A DNA stretch of 64,000 bases from Tistrella mobilis (GTDB lineage Bacteria; Pseudomonadota; Alphaproteobacteria; Tistrellales; Tistrellaceae), in the NCBI RefSeq assembly GCF_039634785.1, contig NZ_JBBIAB010000003.1, forward strand, positions 263,724-327,723, written 5' to 3'. The position numbers were made by a program, and so were the translations under genes. The notes under the pieces were generated by a model. It worked only from the letters and a program-made list of their open reading frames with translations, did not search any database and was not told the DNA's origin. Positions 28,166 through 37,018 of the stretch are shown here, one piece after another (the first letter of the stretch is position 1; each line of letters begins with the position of its first letter).

Positions 28166-29179
28166 ATGACCTCACCCCGACTGGTCTTTCTGGACCGCGG
28201 GACGCTGTCGCCTGCAACCCGGCTGCGCCGCCCCGCTTTCGACCACGACGTCGTGGTGCATGACCGCACCGCTCCCGATCAGGTGGCCGGCCGCATCGCT
28301 GGCGCCAGTATCGTGATCACCAACAAGGTGCGGATCGGGGCGGAGGCGCTGGACGCGGCACCCGATCTGCGGCTGATCGCAGTTGCCGCGACCGGCACCG
28401 ATGTCGTCGACCTCGCCGCCTGTGCCGCGCGCGGCATCACCGTCTGCAACATCCGCGACTATGCCCGCCACACCGTGCCGGAACACACCTTCGCGCTGAT
28501 CTTCGCCCTGCGCCGCAGCCTTCTGGCCTATGCCGATGCGGTCAGGGCCGGGCGCTGGCAGGCGGCCGGGCAGTTCTGCTTCTTCGACCACCCGATCCGC
28601 GATCTGGCGGGATCGCGCCTTGGCATCATCGGCGACGGCGCGCTCGGCCGCGCGGTCGGGCGGATCGGAACGGCGCTGGGGCTGGATGTCGTCTTCGCCG
28701 CCCACAAGGGCCGCAACGTCGCGGGGCCGCAAGGCATGGGGCCCCTTTACACCGATTTCGACAGGGTGCTGGAAACCGCCGACATCCTGACCCTGCATGC
28801 CCCGTTGATCGAGCCTGGCCCCCATGGCCCGGGCACGAGACACATGATCGGCCGGCCGGAATTCGCCCGCATGGCCCGCCGGCCCCTGCTGATCAACACC
28901 GCGCGCGGCGGGCTGGTCGATGAAACCGCCCTGGTCGAGGCGCTGGAAGCCGGGCAGATCTCCGGCGCCGGTTTCGACGTCGCCACCGCCGAACCGCCGG
29001 CGCCGGATCATCCGCTGATGCGCATCGCGCAGCGACCCGATGTGATCGTCACCCCCCATGTCGCCTGGGCGGCTGAAGAGGCGATCCAGACGCTCGCCGA
29101 TCAGCTGATCGACCTGATCGAGGCCTTCATGGCCGGCCGGCCGCGCAATGTCGTCGCCGGCCCGGGGGCCGGATCATGA
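28166..29179 (+). CDS. NAD-dependent D-2-hydroxyacid dehydrogenase, probable hydroxypyruvate reductase
   Basis: A 337-residue dehydrogenase of the D-2-hydroxyacid family. The Rossmann motif is GIIGDGALGRAVG near residue 150, and the catalytic triad is Arg in INTARGG, Glu in TAEPPAPDHP and His in VTPHVAWAA. It begins three bases after dctM and overlaps the glycerate kinase gene by four bases. Since the next gene acts on glycerate, reduction of hydroxypyruvate to D-glycerate is the most natural reaction, but glyoxylate or another 2-ketoacid is possible. Confidence 0.9.
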   Translation: MTSPRLVFLDRGTLSPATRLRRPAFDHDVVVHDRTAPDQVAGRIAGASIVITNKVRIGAEALDAAPDLRLIAVAATGTDVVDLAACAARGITVCNIRDYARHTVPEHTFALIFALRRSLLAYADAVRAGRWQAAGQFCFFDHPIRDLAGSRLGIIGDGALGRAVGRIGTALGLDVVFAAHKGRNVAGPQGMGPLYTDFDRVLETADILTLHAPLIEPGPHGPGTRHMIGRPEFARMARRPLLINTARGGLVDETALVEALEAGQISGAGFDVATAEPPAPDHPLMRIAQRPDVIVTPHVAWAAEEAIQTLADQLIDLIEAFMAGRPRNVVAGPGAGS

Positions 29180-30480
29180 CCGGTGGTACCGATCCCCGCC
29201 GGGCGATCTTCGACGCCGCCGTGGCCGCCTGCGATCCGGGCCTCGTGCTGCCGGCCCATCTGCCCGATGCCCCGCCCCGTGGCCGGGTGGTGCTGCTGGC
29301 CTGCGGCAAGGCCGGCGCGGCGATGATCGCGGCCGCGGCCCGCCGGTATCGCGCAGCGGGGCTCCCCCCCGATCGCCTGCAGGGCCTGGCGGTGGTGCGC
29401 CATGGCTATGGCCCCCGCGACGGCGACGATCTGCCGGCGGGGGTGGAGGTGGTGGAGGCCGGCCATCCGGTGCCGGACGCGGCCGGCCTTTCCGCCACCC
29501 GCCGAGTGCTGGCGATGGCGGCGGCGGCAGGCCCGGAGGATCTGGTGCTGGCGCTGATCTCGGGCGGGGGGTCCGCCAATTGGGTGTCCCCTGCCCCGGG
29601 CATCGATCTTGCGGAGAAACAGGCGCTGACCCGCGCTTTGCTCCGCTCCGGGGCCGATATCCACGAGGTCAATGCAGTGCGCCGGCATCTTTCGGCGATC
29701 AAGGGCGGACGCCTCGCCGGGCTGATCCGCGGCCGGCTGGAAAGCTTCGCCATCTCGGACGTGCCGGGCGACGCCCCCGCCGCCATCGCCTCGGGCCCCA
29801 CGGTCGCCGACCCGACCACGCTGGCGGATGCAAGCGCAGTGCTGGAGCGATATAGCATCGCCCACTCCCCCGCCGTCACCCAGAGACTGCAGGATCCGGC
29901 GGCGGAGACACCGAAACCGGGCGATCCCGCCGTCGACCGGCATTCCTTCACCCTGATCGCCCGACCCGCCGATGCGCTGGCCGCAGCCGCCGAGACAGCA
30001 GCCGCAGCCGGCTATCGCCCGGTTCTGCTGGGCAGCGATCTTGCTGGCGAAGCGCGGGACGAAGGCATGCGTCAGGCGTCGCTGGCCCTGGCGGCTCAGG
30101 CAGAAGGGCACCGGGTGGCGCTGATCTCGGGCGGGGAGCTGACCGTCACGCTCCGCGGCGACGGCCGGGGTGGTCCCAATCAGGAATTCGCCCTGGCGCT
30201 GGCGATTGCGCTCGACGGCGCCCCGGGCATCCGGGCGCTGGCAGCCGATACCGACGGCACCGATGGCGGCGCAGGTGCCGCCAGCGATCCGGCCGGTGCG
30301 CTGGTCGACCCCGATACCCTGGCACGCGCCCGGGCCGCCGGAACCGATGCCCGCGCGGCCCTGCTGCGCAATGATTCGACCGGCTTCTTTCGGGCGGCGG
30401 GCGGGCTGTTCCACCCTGGCCCCACCCGCACCAATGTCAACGATCTGCGGGTGATCCTGATCGACCCGCTGCCGGGGTGA
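29176..30480 (+). CDS. Glycerate 2-kinase (MOFRL family)
   Basis: A 434-residue glycerate kinase of the GckA/TtuD type. The N-terminal GCKA-like domain includes ACGKAGAAMIAAA and LALISGGGSANW; the C-terminal MOFRL domain includes RVALISGGELTVTLRG, GGPNQEFALALAIAL and ADTDGTDGG. It phosphorylates D-glycerate to 2-phosphoglycerate, linking the operon to lower glycolysis. It is the last gene of the operon and converges on the gene ending at 30487. Confidence 0.93.
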   Translation: MTGGTDPRRAIFDAAVAACDPGLVLPAHLPDAPPRGRVVLLACGKAGAAMIAAAARRYRAAGLPPDRLQGLAVVRHGYGPRDGDDLPAGVEVVEAGHPVPDAAGLSATRRVLAMAAAAGPEDLVLALISGGGSANWVSPAPGIDLAEKQALTRALLRSGADIHEVNAVRRHLSAIKGGRLAGLIRGRLESFAISDVPGDAPAAIASGPTVADPTTLADASAVLERYSIAHSPAVTQRLQDPAAETPKPGDPAVDRHSFTLIARPADALAAAAETAAAAGYRPVLLGSDLAGEARDEGMRQASLALAAQAEGHRVALISGGELTVTLRGDGRGGPNQEFALALAIALDGAPGIRALAADTDGTDGGAGAASDPAGALVDPDTLARARAAGTDARAALLRNDSTGFFRAAGGLFHPGPTRTNVNDLRVILIDPLPG

Positions 30481-30486
30481 GACGCG

Positions 30487-32448
30487 TCAGTTCGCGCCCG
30501 AGGCCCGCCGGATGAAATCACCGACGGCGGTGCCACGCAGCATGGCCAGACGATAGGCCAACATCGCCCCGCGCTTGCGCAGATCCGTGGTCGCCATGTT
30601 GTCGCGCAGCTTCTTCAACCGTTCAGTGTCGAGCATTTCGCAGGCAGCCGGTGAGCGCAGAATGCCCTCGATCGTGCTGTCCAGCAGCTCCGGTTTGGCC
30701 GTCAGGGCTTCGTGCCAGTCCGGCGCCTGCAGGCCACGGCGACGTTCCGCCAGCACTTCGCGCGGCAGACGATCGGTCATGGCACGTCGCGCAAGCGCCC
30801 GACCGCCGCCATTCTCGACAAAGATCTCGTCCGGCACCCGCATCGCAAACTCGATCAGGCGGATGTCCGAGGTCGGATCCCGGCTGTCCAGCCCCCAGGC
30901 GGCCAGCGTACCCTTGTGGTAATTGCCGCCATCAAAGCGCCGCAACACCCTGAGGCGCAATTCGATGCTGTCGAGGCTGGGGCGATAGGAGAGGTCGAAG
31001 CCGGCCCTCTCTGCCGCTTCGAAGGCCCGGGCCCGCTTGTCCGGGTGCAGCAGGGAAATATTGGCGAGGTCGTTATTCCGACCGGTCAGCTTCATAAGCC
31101 CGACCCAGACCCTTGGGGGCAAGGCCGGGCCGATGGAATGCATCAGCATGCCGCGCCACCGCCACTGCCCGCCGGCACGGACATGGCCGCGCGCCTCCTT
31201 GAACCAGCGCAGGAAGCGCCCGGACAGGAACAGCTTGGGATAGAAGGTATAGCCGTCATAGCTGAGGCTCATATTCCCCATCTGCCCCGACAGCACAACG
31301 CGATGCCCGGCCTTCCGGGCCATATCGTTGATCTGATGCATCCAGACATGATTGCAGGGGTTGAGAACCGGACGGTCCATGAACTCGAAGCTCGTGCCCA
31401 GCATCTCCATCGGTGATGTGCCGTCGTTGATCACGCGCACATGATCGACATTCGGATACAGCCGGGCAGTCGCCGAGGCCAGTGGCCATTCATCAGCCAT
31501 CCGGTCACGATCGACGAACCGGTCGTCATAGCCCGGCCGAACGGTGGAGGTATAGGCCGTCACCCGGCCCGGCGCGATCAGACGCGCGGCCGTGGCCGTC
31601 ACCGACGAACTGTCGAGCCCGGAACTCAGATGGGTTGCCACCCGGTCGCCCGCGCCCCTCAGCCGGCAGCGCACCGCCCGGTCCAGTTCGGTGCGCAGGG
31701 CCTCGGCATATTCGTCACGGCTGGACAGGCGAAGAAGCGGCGGCGCGGGGTTCCACCAACGCTCGGCGCGGACGCCGCCATCGGCCGTCACCACGGCGCG
31801 GTGGCCGGGCAGGAGGCGTTCGATGCCCTCGAAGAAGGAATTGGTCCCCAGCTCCGGCAGCAGGGCCAGGAAGCCGTTGAGCCGCTCCATATCAGGCGCC
31901 ATGCGCAGCCAGGGCAGTGCGAGCAGACCGCGGGGCATGCTCGCCACGGCAAAGAACCGGCCACCGCCGGGCAGGGTTCCGGCGTGGTAGTGCAGCGGCA
32001 GGGCGCCCAAATGGTCGCGGGCCATCAGCAGGCGGCGTTCGCGGGTATCCCAGACGACGAAGGCGAAGTCGCCGTAGAAATGGTGGACGCAGTCCAGTTC
32101 CCAGCGCTCGAACGCCGCCATGGCCAGATCGGAATCAGCCATAGTTTTCAGCCGGTCGGCGCTGATGCCCAACTCCTGCGCCAGATCCTCGCGGTTGTCC
32201 AGACGCAGATCGGCCACCATGACGAAGCGGCCGCCGGCGCCTTCCACCGGCTGGCGGTCGTAAATGTCTTCAGGCAGCGACGGGTTGAGCCGCAGCCCGA
32301 TGGTGATCCGGTCGTCGCCCCAGACCTGATTCGCCGCCCCCGGGCGGGCATGCGGGGCGTAGATGGCCTGCGCGGCAAGAATCCGGCCGAGTGCGGCATC
32401 GCCTTCGGTGTTGCCGTCGACCTGCCAGAAAGCGGCGAGCGCGGTCAT
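30487..32448 (-). CDS. Asparagine synthetase / lasso peptide cyclase-like protein, stand-alone
   Basis: A 653-residue protein with the two-domain plan of asparagine synthetase B. The N-terminal Ntn-like domain starts MTALAAFWQV and lacks Cys at position 2, so it cannot use glutamine as ammonia donor; this is also true of lasso peptide cyclases (McjC type) and beta-lactam synthetases. The C-terminal ATP-pyrophosphatase domain has SSGLDSS at 275-281. The start at 32448 has GGAGG upstream. No transglutaminase-like B protein, RRE protein or exporter is nearby, so a lasso pathway is not shown. A 42-residue frame overlaps its start, but I do not call it a precursor. Confidence 0.8.
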   Translation of the reverse strand: MTALAAFWQVDGNTEGDAALGRILAAQAIYAPHARPGAANQVWGDDRITIGLRLNPSLPEDIYDRQPVEGAGGRFVMVADLRLDNREDLAQELGISADRLKTMADSDLAMAAFERWELDCVHHFYGDFAFVVWDTRERRLLMARDHLGALPLHYHAGTLPGGGRFFAVASMPRGLLALPWLRMAPDMERLNGFLALLPELGTNSFFEGIERLLPGHRAVVTADGGVRAERWWNPAPPLLRLSSRDEYAEALRTELDRAVRCRLRGAGDRVATHLSSGLDSSSVTATAARLIAPGRVTAYTSTVRPGYDDRFVDRDRMADEWPLASATARLYPNVDHVRVINDGTSPMEMLGTSFEFMDRPVLNPCNHVWMHQINDMARKAGHRVVLSGQMGNMSLSYDGYTFYPKLFLSGRFLRWFKEARGHVRAGGQWRWRGMLMHSIGPALPPRVWVGLMKLTGRNNDLANISLLHPDKRARAFEAAERAGFDLSYRPSLDSIELRLRVLRRFDGGNYHKGTLAAWGLDSRDPTSDIRLIEFAMRVPDEIFVENGGGRALARRAMTDRLPREVLAERRRGLQAPDWHEALTAKPELLDSTIEGILRSPAACEMLDTERLKKLRDNMATTDLRKRGAMLAYRLAMLRGTAVGDFIRRASGAN

Positions 32449-32598
32449 GCGCGGGTCCTCCGGCTCCGGAGGGCAACACGGCAGATGGCAGGGTCAGGAA
32501 GGCTCATGAGGCGATACGTCCCGGGAAATGCGAACCGGCCCGGATCATAGCCGATTCCGGGCCGGTCACACATCCTCTCTTTCCAGTCCCGACGGCCG

Positions 32599-33099
32599 TC
32601 AGGCGCGCCCGGATACCAGGCGGCGGAAGAGCTGAACCGGCCGCGCCGGCTCGGGACCATGCGGCTGCAGCACCAGGAACTCGGCCCAGCGGGCAATCGG
32701 CCGATCCTCGGGCGCTTCCACCGTGGTGAAGCCGCAATCGAGCAGCATGACGAACTGGTCGGGCAGAACATGGCCGCGGGCGCGGATCTCACCCTCATAG
32801 CCCATGTGCTCACGCAGCGTGCGGGCGATGGTGAAGCCGCGGCCGTCGCGGAATTTCGGGAAGTCGATCGCCACCAGATCGATCCGGTCCAGCACCTCGC
32901 GCAGCCGCTCGGGCCGGGCATCCGCCCCCAGCGCCACGCCGCGCGCCAGCTCGTCGCCCGCCATCTCGGGCGTGCCGGCCCGGGCCGCCAGGAAACGGGC
33001 CAGCGGCAGGATGGTCTCGGGCGAGGTTACCGCCTCGCCCTCGGCCGCCACCTGCCAGCGATCCGCGATCGGCTGCCCCTGATCATTTAGCAGAGCCAT
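32599..33099 (-). CDS. DUF934 protein of the sulfite reductase operon
   Basis: A 166-residue protein with the DUF934 core DLVAIDFPKFRDGRGFTIARTLRE, which is nearly always found directly after cysI in proteobacteria. It lacks cysteines in that core and its role is unsettled; partners suggest it helps assimilatory sulfite reduction. The ATG at 33099 has GGAAG six bases upstream and lies inside the end of cysI (17-base overlap), which implies translational coupling. The usual next gene, cysH, is absent here; an unrelated gene follows at 32448. Confidence 0.9.
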   Translation of the reverse strand: MALLNDQGQPIADRWQVAAEGEAVTSPETILPLARFLAARAGTPEMAGDELARGVALGADARPERLREVLDRIDLVAIDFPKFRDGRGFTIARTLREHMGYEGEIRARGHVLPDQFVMLLDCGFTTVEAPEDRPIARWAEFLVLQPHGPEPARPVQLFRRLVSGRA

Positions 33100-35098
33100 A
33101 GAGCGCTTCCTTGAACGGGGTGATGCCGATGCGGCGATAGGTGTCGATGAAGGTCTCGCCGGCCTCGCGGCGGGCGACATGGACGTTGACGATGGTCTCG
33201 ATCGCGTCGACCACGTCTTCATATGAGACCGACGGACCCACGATCTGCCCCACGGCCGCCTGCTCGTCCGCCGCACCGCCCAGCGTGATCTGATAGGCTT
33301 CGACGCCGCCGCGGTCCAGGCCCAGAATGCCGATATTGCCGATATGGTGATGGCCGCAGGCATTGATGCAGCCCGAGATGTTCAGCGTCAGCCGGCCGAT
33401 ATCGTGCTGGCGGTCCAGATCGGCGAAACGTTCGGCGATCCGCTGGGCGACGGGGATGCTGCGGGCGGTGGCCAGCGCGCAGTAATCCATGCCCGGGCAG
33501 GCGATGATGTCGCTGACCAGCCCGATATTGGCGGTCTCCAGCCCGGTGCCCTGCAGGGCCTGCCACAGCGCGTACAGCGCGTCCTGGCGGACATGGGGCA
33601 GAACCAGGTTCTGTTCATGCGCCACCCGGATCTCGCCGAAGGAGTGCCGGTCGGCAAGATCGGCGACCAGGTCCATCTGCGCATCGGTGGCATCACCCGG
33701 AATGCCGCCCACCGGCTTCAGCGAGATCACCGCCGAGATGTAGCCCGGCCGCTTGTGCGGGTTGGTGTTGGTCCGCACCCAGGCCGCAAAGGCCGGATCT
33801 GCGGCTTTCGCGCGCTCGAAGGCGTCGGAGACGGCCGGCAGCGTCTCGAAATCCGGGTCGATGAAGCGGGCGGCGATCGCCTCGACCACCTCGGGCTCAA
33901 GCCGGTAACCCTCGGCATCCATCGCCGCGAATTCTTCCTCGACCATCTCGCGGAAACGCTCGGGCTTCGTCTCGCGGACCAGGATCTTGATCCGGGCCTT
34001 GTAGAGATTGTCGCGCCGGCCGAGGGCGTTATAGACCCGCAGCACCGCTTCCATGTAGCGCAGGAAATCGGGCACCGCCACCCAGTCGGCAACCCTGGTC
34101 GCCACGATCGGCGTGCGGCCCAGCCCGCCGCCGACATGGATCTCGAACCCGATCTCGCCCGCCGCATTGCGCTTCGCCAGCACGCCGATATCGTGCAGCC
34201 GCACGGCCGCGCGGTCATTCGGGCTGCCGGTGATGGCGATCTTGAACTTGCGCGGCAGGAAGGTGAATTCCGGGTGGTCGGTCGACCACTGGCGCAGGAT
34301 TTCGGCGAAGATGCGCGGATCGACCACCTCGTCCGCAGCCGCCCCCGCGAACTGATCGGTGGTCACATTGCGAATGCAGTTGCCGCTGGTCTGGATGGCG
34401 TGGATGTCGGCATCGGCCAGCACCTCCAGAATGTCGGGGGTGTCGACCAGCCGCGGCCAGTTGAACTGGATGTTCTGCCGGGTGGTGAAATGGCCATAGC
34501 CCCGGTCATAGACCCGGGCGACATAGGCCAGCTGGCGCATCTGGTCCGACGACAGCACGCCATAGGGCACGGCCACCCGCAGCATATAGCCGTGCAGCTG
34601 CAGATAGAGGCCGTTCATCAGCCGGAAGGAGCGGAACTCCTCTTCGGTCAGCTCGCCGGCGATGCGACGCTCCACCTGACGGCGGAAGACCTCGGCGCGA
34701 TCCTTCAGGAAAGCGCGGTCCTGCTCGTCGTAATTGTAGATGCCGGCGGTCGCGCGATGCTGCGGCCGGGGGGCGTCGGTCACCGGCGGCGCCGGCGGCC
34801 AGCCGGTCTCCCCCGCCTGCTTGCCCAGATCGGCGCGCACGCTGGGGCCACGGCTGCGGATGCTCTCCCGCCGGGTGGTCGGCACCGGGCGGTCGCCGTC
34901 CACCTGGGCCGGCGCCTCGGCCACCGAGACGACCTCCTGGCGACGCTCACCTTCGGCCGCAAGCGCGCGCCCGGCCTCCAGCGTGTCGCGGTCGAAGACG
35001 GCGGCACCATCCACCCGTTCCACCCAGTCACCGGCCTGGTTCAGCCAGACGGCGACGCCGTCGGTCAGGCGGTTGGCGGAAATCACATGCAAGCTCAT
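33083..35098 (-). CDS. cysI: DUF2849-sulfite reductase (CysI) fusion
   Basis: A 671-residue protein. Residues from about 1 to 95 resemble DUF2849 (MSLHVISANRLTDGVAVWLN), normally a separate small gene before cysI in alphaproteobacteria. A linker rich in Arg and Pro leads to the sulfite/nitrite reductase core from about 115. The siroheme and 4Fe-4S ligands are Cys534, Cys540, Cys577 and Cys581 (CPGMDYC and GCINAC). The enzyme reduces sulfite to sulfide with six electrons for cysteine synthesis; DUF934 follows in the operon. No NADPH flavoprotein gene is nearby, so ferredoxin or another donor is likely. The start gives the full DUF2849 domain. Confidence 0.9.
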   Translation of the reverse strand: MSLHVISANRLTDGVAVWLNQAGDWVERVDGAAVFDRDTLEAGRALAAEGERRQEVVSVAEAPAQVDGDRPVPTTRRESIRSRGPSVRADLGKQAGETGWPPAPPVTDAPRPQHRATAGIYNYDEQDRAFLKDRAEVFRRQVERRIAGELTEEEFRSFRLMNGLYLQLHGYMLRVAVPYGVLSSDQMRQLAYVARVYDRGYGHFTTRQNIQFNWPRLVDTPDILEVLADADIHAIQTSGNCIRNVTTDQFAGAAADEVVDPRIFAEILRQWSTDHPEFTFLPRKFKIAITGSPNDRAAVRLHDIGVLAKRNAAGEIGFEIHVGGGLGRTPIVATRVADWVAVPDFLRYMEAVLRVYNALGRRDNLYKARIKILVRETKPERFREMVEEEFAAMDAEGYRLEPEVVEAIAARFIDPDFETLPAVSDAFERAKAADPAFAAWVRTNTNPHKRPGYISAVISLKPVGGIPGDATDAQMDLVADLADRHSFGEIRVAHEQNLVLPHVRQDALYALWQALQGTGLETANIGLVSDIIACPGMDYCALATARSIPVAQRIAERFADLDRQHDIGRLTLNISGCINACGHHHIGNIGILGLDRGGVEAYQITLGGAADEQAAVGQIVGPSVSYEDVVDAIETIVNVHVARREAGETFIDTYRRIGITPFKEALYGSAK

Positions 35099-35198
35099 GA
35101 CCCGAACTCCTGCTCACCGCCGGCTGCGGGGACCGTCGGTGAAGGGGCAATCCGCGAGGACGTTGTTGTTTCGCGGCTTAATCCACACACGGAGATCA

Positions 35199-35232
35199 TA
35201 TATACGGCCCGCACCGAGAATTGCAACGCAAT
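35199..35232 (-). promoter_or_regulatory. Candidate cysI promoter with overlapping dyad
   Basis: On the minus strand TTGCAA (35221-35226) is followed after 16 bases by TATATA (35199-35204), about 100 bases before the cysI start. A dyad ATTGC-AAC-GCAAT at 35220-35232 overlaps the -35 box and could be a repressor site. The region is unusually A+T-rich for this genome. Confidence 0.45.
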
Positions 35233-35357
35233 CTGATGTGAATAAAGGTGATGCCTGCATTGATGCCGGGACAATCTCACCAGAGATAGGCTCAGCCCGA
35301 GCCAGGCAGCAACCTTCCGGTAGAAACCCGGGGGAAAAACACCCAGAATTTGTTCAA

Positions 35358-36557
35358 TCAGGCATCCGGGGTGTAGAGGTGCTGAACCACCTCGACGCCA
35401 CGGAGCGCGAAGCGGCCGACCGAGGCGACCTGCTGGTCCGCCCCGTCCAGCGCATCGACGAAGGCCTGCGACAACAGCAGGCTGCGATCGACCGAGCGGC
35501 ACATGGCGGCGATGCGGGCGACCTCGTTCACCGCCGGGCCGACGACGGTGAAATCCAGCCGGTCGGGGCCACCGACATTGCCATAGAAAACCGAGCCCAC
35601 ATGCAGGGCGAGATAAAGCCCGGTGGAGGGCAGGTCCGCGCCCTCGCGCATCCGCGCCAGATCGCCGAGGCCCTGCCGGGCCGCAGCGGCGGCGGCCAGC
35701 GCCCGTTCCGCGGCCGCATGACGGTCGTCGGCGGGGAAGACGGCCAGAATGCCGTCGCCCATGAATTTCAGCACCTCGCCACCCGCAGCATGGATGGCGG
35801 CGACCACCGGTTCGACATGGTCGTTCAGGAAGGGGATCACCTGGTCGGGCGGCAGGCTGCCGCTGATCCGCGTCCAGTCGCGCAGATCGCTGAACCACAG
35901 CACGGCGTCGCGCTTTTCGGCGACCCCGCGCACGATCCGCCCCGACATCACCTGGCGGGCGACGTCGCGGCCCAGATAGGTACGGGCGATGGTATGGGCG
36001 ATGCCGGACAGCGAGGCCGCGCGCATTGCCAGCCCCAGAGACGGCATGATCGCCAGCACCGCCGCCACCTCCGGCTCGGCGAAGCCGCCCGGACGATCGG
36101 TGATCCACGAGACGTAGACGCATTCCATGCCGCCCACGCCGATCCCGTCGCCACCGGTGCCGCCGAAGCGGACGATGGTGGCCAGATAGCCGGTCTGGCC
36201 CTCGGCACGCAGCTCGGCCAGATAGCTGAATTCGCCATCGGTCGCCGGCGACAGCAGGCGCAGCAGCATCGGCGCGCCGCTCTGCTCCAGATGATTGAAC
36301 GGGCTGCCCGCCCAGCTGTCCGGATCATGATCGCGGCCATAGGCGATCACCGCCGTTTCTTCCTCGCCGGAGCGCCAGCGAAAGGCATGTCCTTCAAGGA
36401 TCGGGTGCAGGGTGTCGCAGACCATGTTGGCGCGGGTCAACGGCACCCCCGCCGCCCGCAACCGCTCGGCCGTGCCGTTCAGCAGCGCCTGCTCACCGTC
36501 TCCGGCAAGGCCGGTGTCCAGGATCCAGCGGCAGATATCTCCGACGTCGATCGCCAT
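35358..36557 (-). CDS. Class III adenylate/guanylate cyclase
   Basis: A 399-residue protein with an N-terminal sensory region of about 200 residues and a C-terminal class III cyclase domain. The catalytic domain shows WFSDLRDWT with the first metal aspartate, LKFMGDGILAVF with the substrate-reading lysine and second metal aspartate, and DFTVVGPAVNEVARI with the transition-state asparagine. Lys and Asp at the base-reading positions favour ATP over GTP. No membrane segment is evident. The start at 36557 is the first ATG of the conserved part. The N-terminal region matches similar N-termini in Rhizobiales cyclases by memory only. Confidence 0.9.
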   Translation of the reverse strand: MAIDVGDICRWILDTGLAGDGEQALLNGTAERLRAAGVPLTRANMVCDTLHPILEGHAFRWRSGEEETAVIAYGRDHDPDSWAGSPFNHLEQSGAPMLLRLLSPATDGEFSYLAELRAEGQTGYLATIVRFGGTGGDGIGVGGMECVYVSWITDRPGGFAEPEVAAVLAIMPSLGLAMRAASLSGIAHTIARTYLGRDVARQVMSGRIVRGVAEKRDAVLWFSDLRDWTRISGSLPPDQVIPFLNDHVEPVVAAIHAAGGEVLKFMGDGILAVFPADDRHAAAERALAAAAAARQGLGDLARMREGADLPSTGLYLALHVGSVFYGNVGGPDRLDFTVVGPAVNEVARIAAMCRSVDRSLLLSQAFVDALDGADQQVASVGRFALRGVEVVQHLYTPDA

Positions 36558-36640
36558 GCCCGGCCTCTTTCGCAAAGCTCCACATCCTGACCGCCTGATA
36601 TAGACTGGCTGTCGGGTGATACCATGCGCGGAGCCGGCCG

Positions 36641-36997
36641 ATGTCGCAACGCCTCCTCTTCCTGCGTCTTGCAACCGTCACGCGCCGCGACCGCCATCTG
36701 GCGACGGGTCAGGTCGCCGATGCCGTGGGCGCCGCCGGGGGCTGGATCGACGGCCACAACCAGTTCTCGAACAAGATGACCACGCTGCGTTTCACGCTGC
36801 CCGCGGGCGGTCTGGCGCCGCTCCGCAGCCGGCTGGCCGATCTCAACCTCGCCCTGACCGACGAAGCCGCCGCCGCCCTGGATGCGGCCATTGCCGCCGG
36901 CCATGATCCCGACCGCGAGGTCTCGGCCAGTTTCCAGCTGACCTTCATCCATGACGAACCGGATCTCAGGATCGACATTCCGGCCGTGCCGGGGTGA
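36641..36997 (+). CDS. Small protein of unknown function
   Basis: A 118-residue protein that I do not recognise. The start has GGAG seven bases upstream. It contains a basic N-terminus, a segment IDGHNQFSNKMTTLRFTLPAG, and a helical acidic middle (LTDEAAAALDAAIAAGHDP). There is no signal peptide or membrane segment. It is divergent from the cyclase gene (84 bases apart) and convergent with the oxygenase gene. Coding status rests on the ribosome site, codon style and lack of a better gene in this strip. Confidence 0.6.
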   Translation: MSQRLLFLRLATVTRRDRHLATGQVADAVGAAGGWIDGHNQFSNKMTTLRFTLPAGGLAPLRSRLADLNLALTDEAAAALDAAIAAGHDPDREVSASFQLTFIHDEPDLRIDIPAVPG

Positions 36998-37018
36998 CCT
37001 TCCGGCCGGCGACCGGCG

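Noticed and set aside
32445-32573. 42-residue frame ending in an ATGA overlap with the cyclase-like gene, considered as a lasso precursor
   Set aside because: It lacks the usual Thr at -2, a core with Asp/Glu at ring position 7-9 after a Gly, and a recognisable leader. No protease or leader-binding gene is nearby, and the frame is open far upstream by chance.
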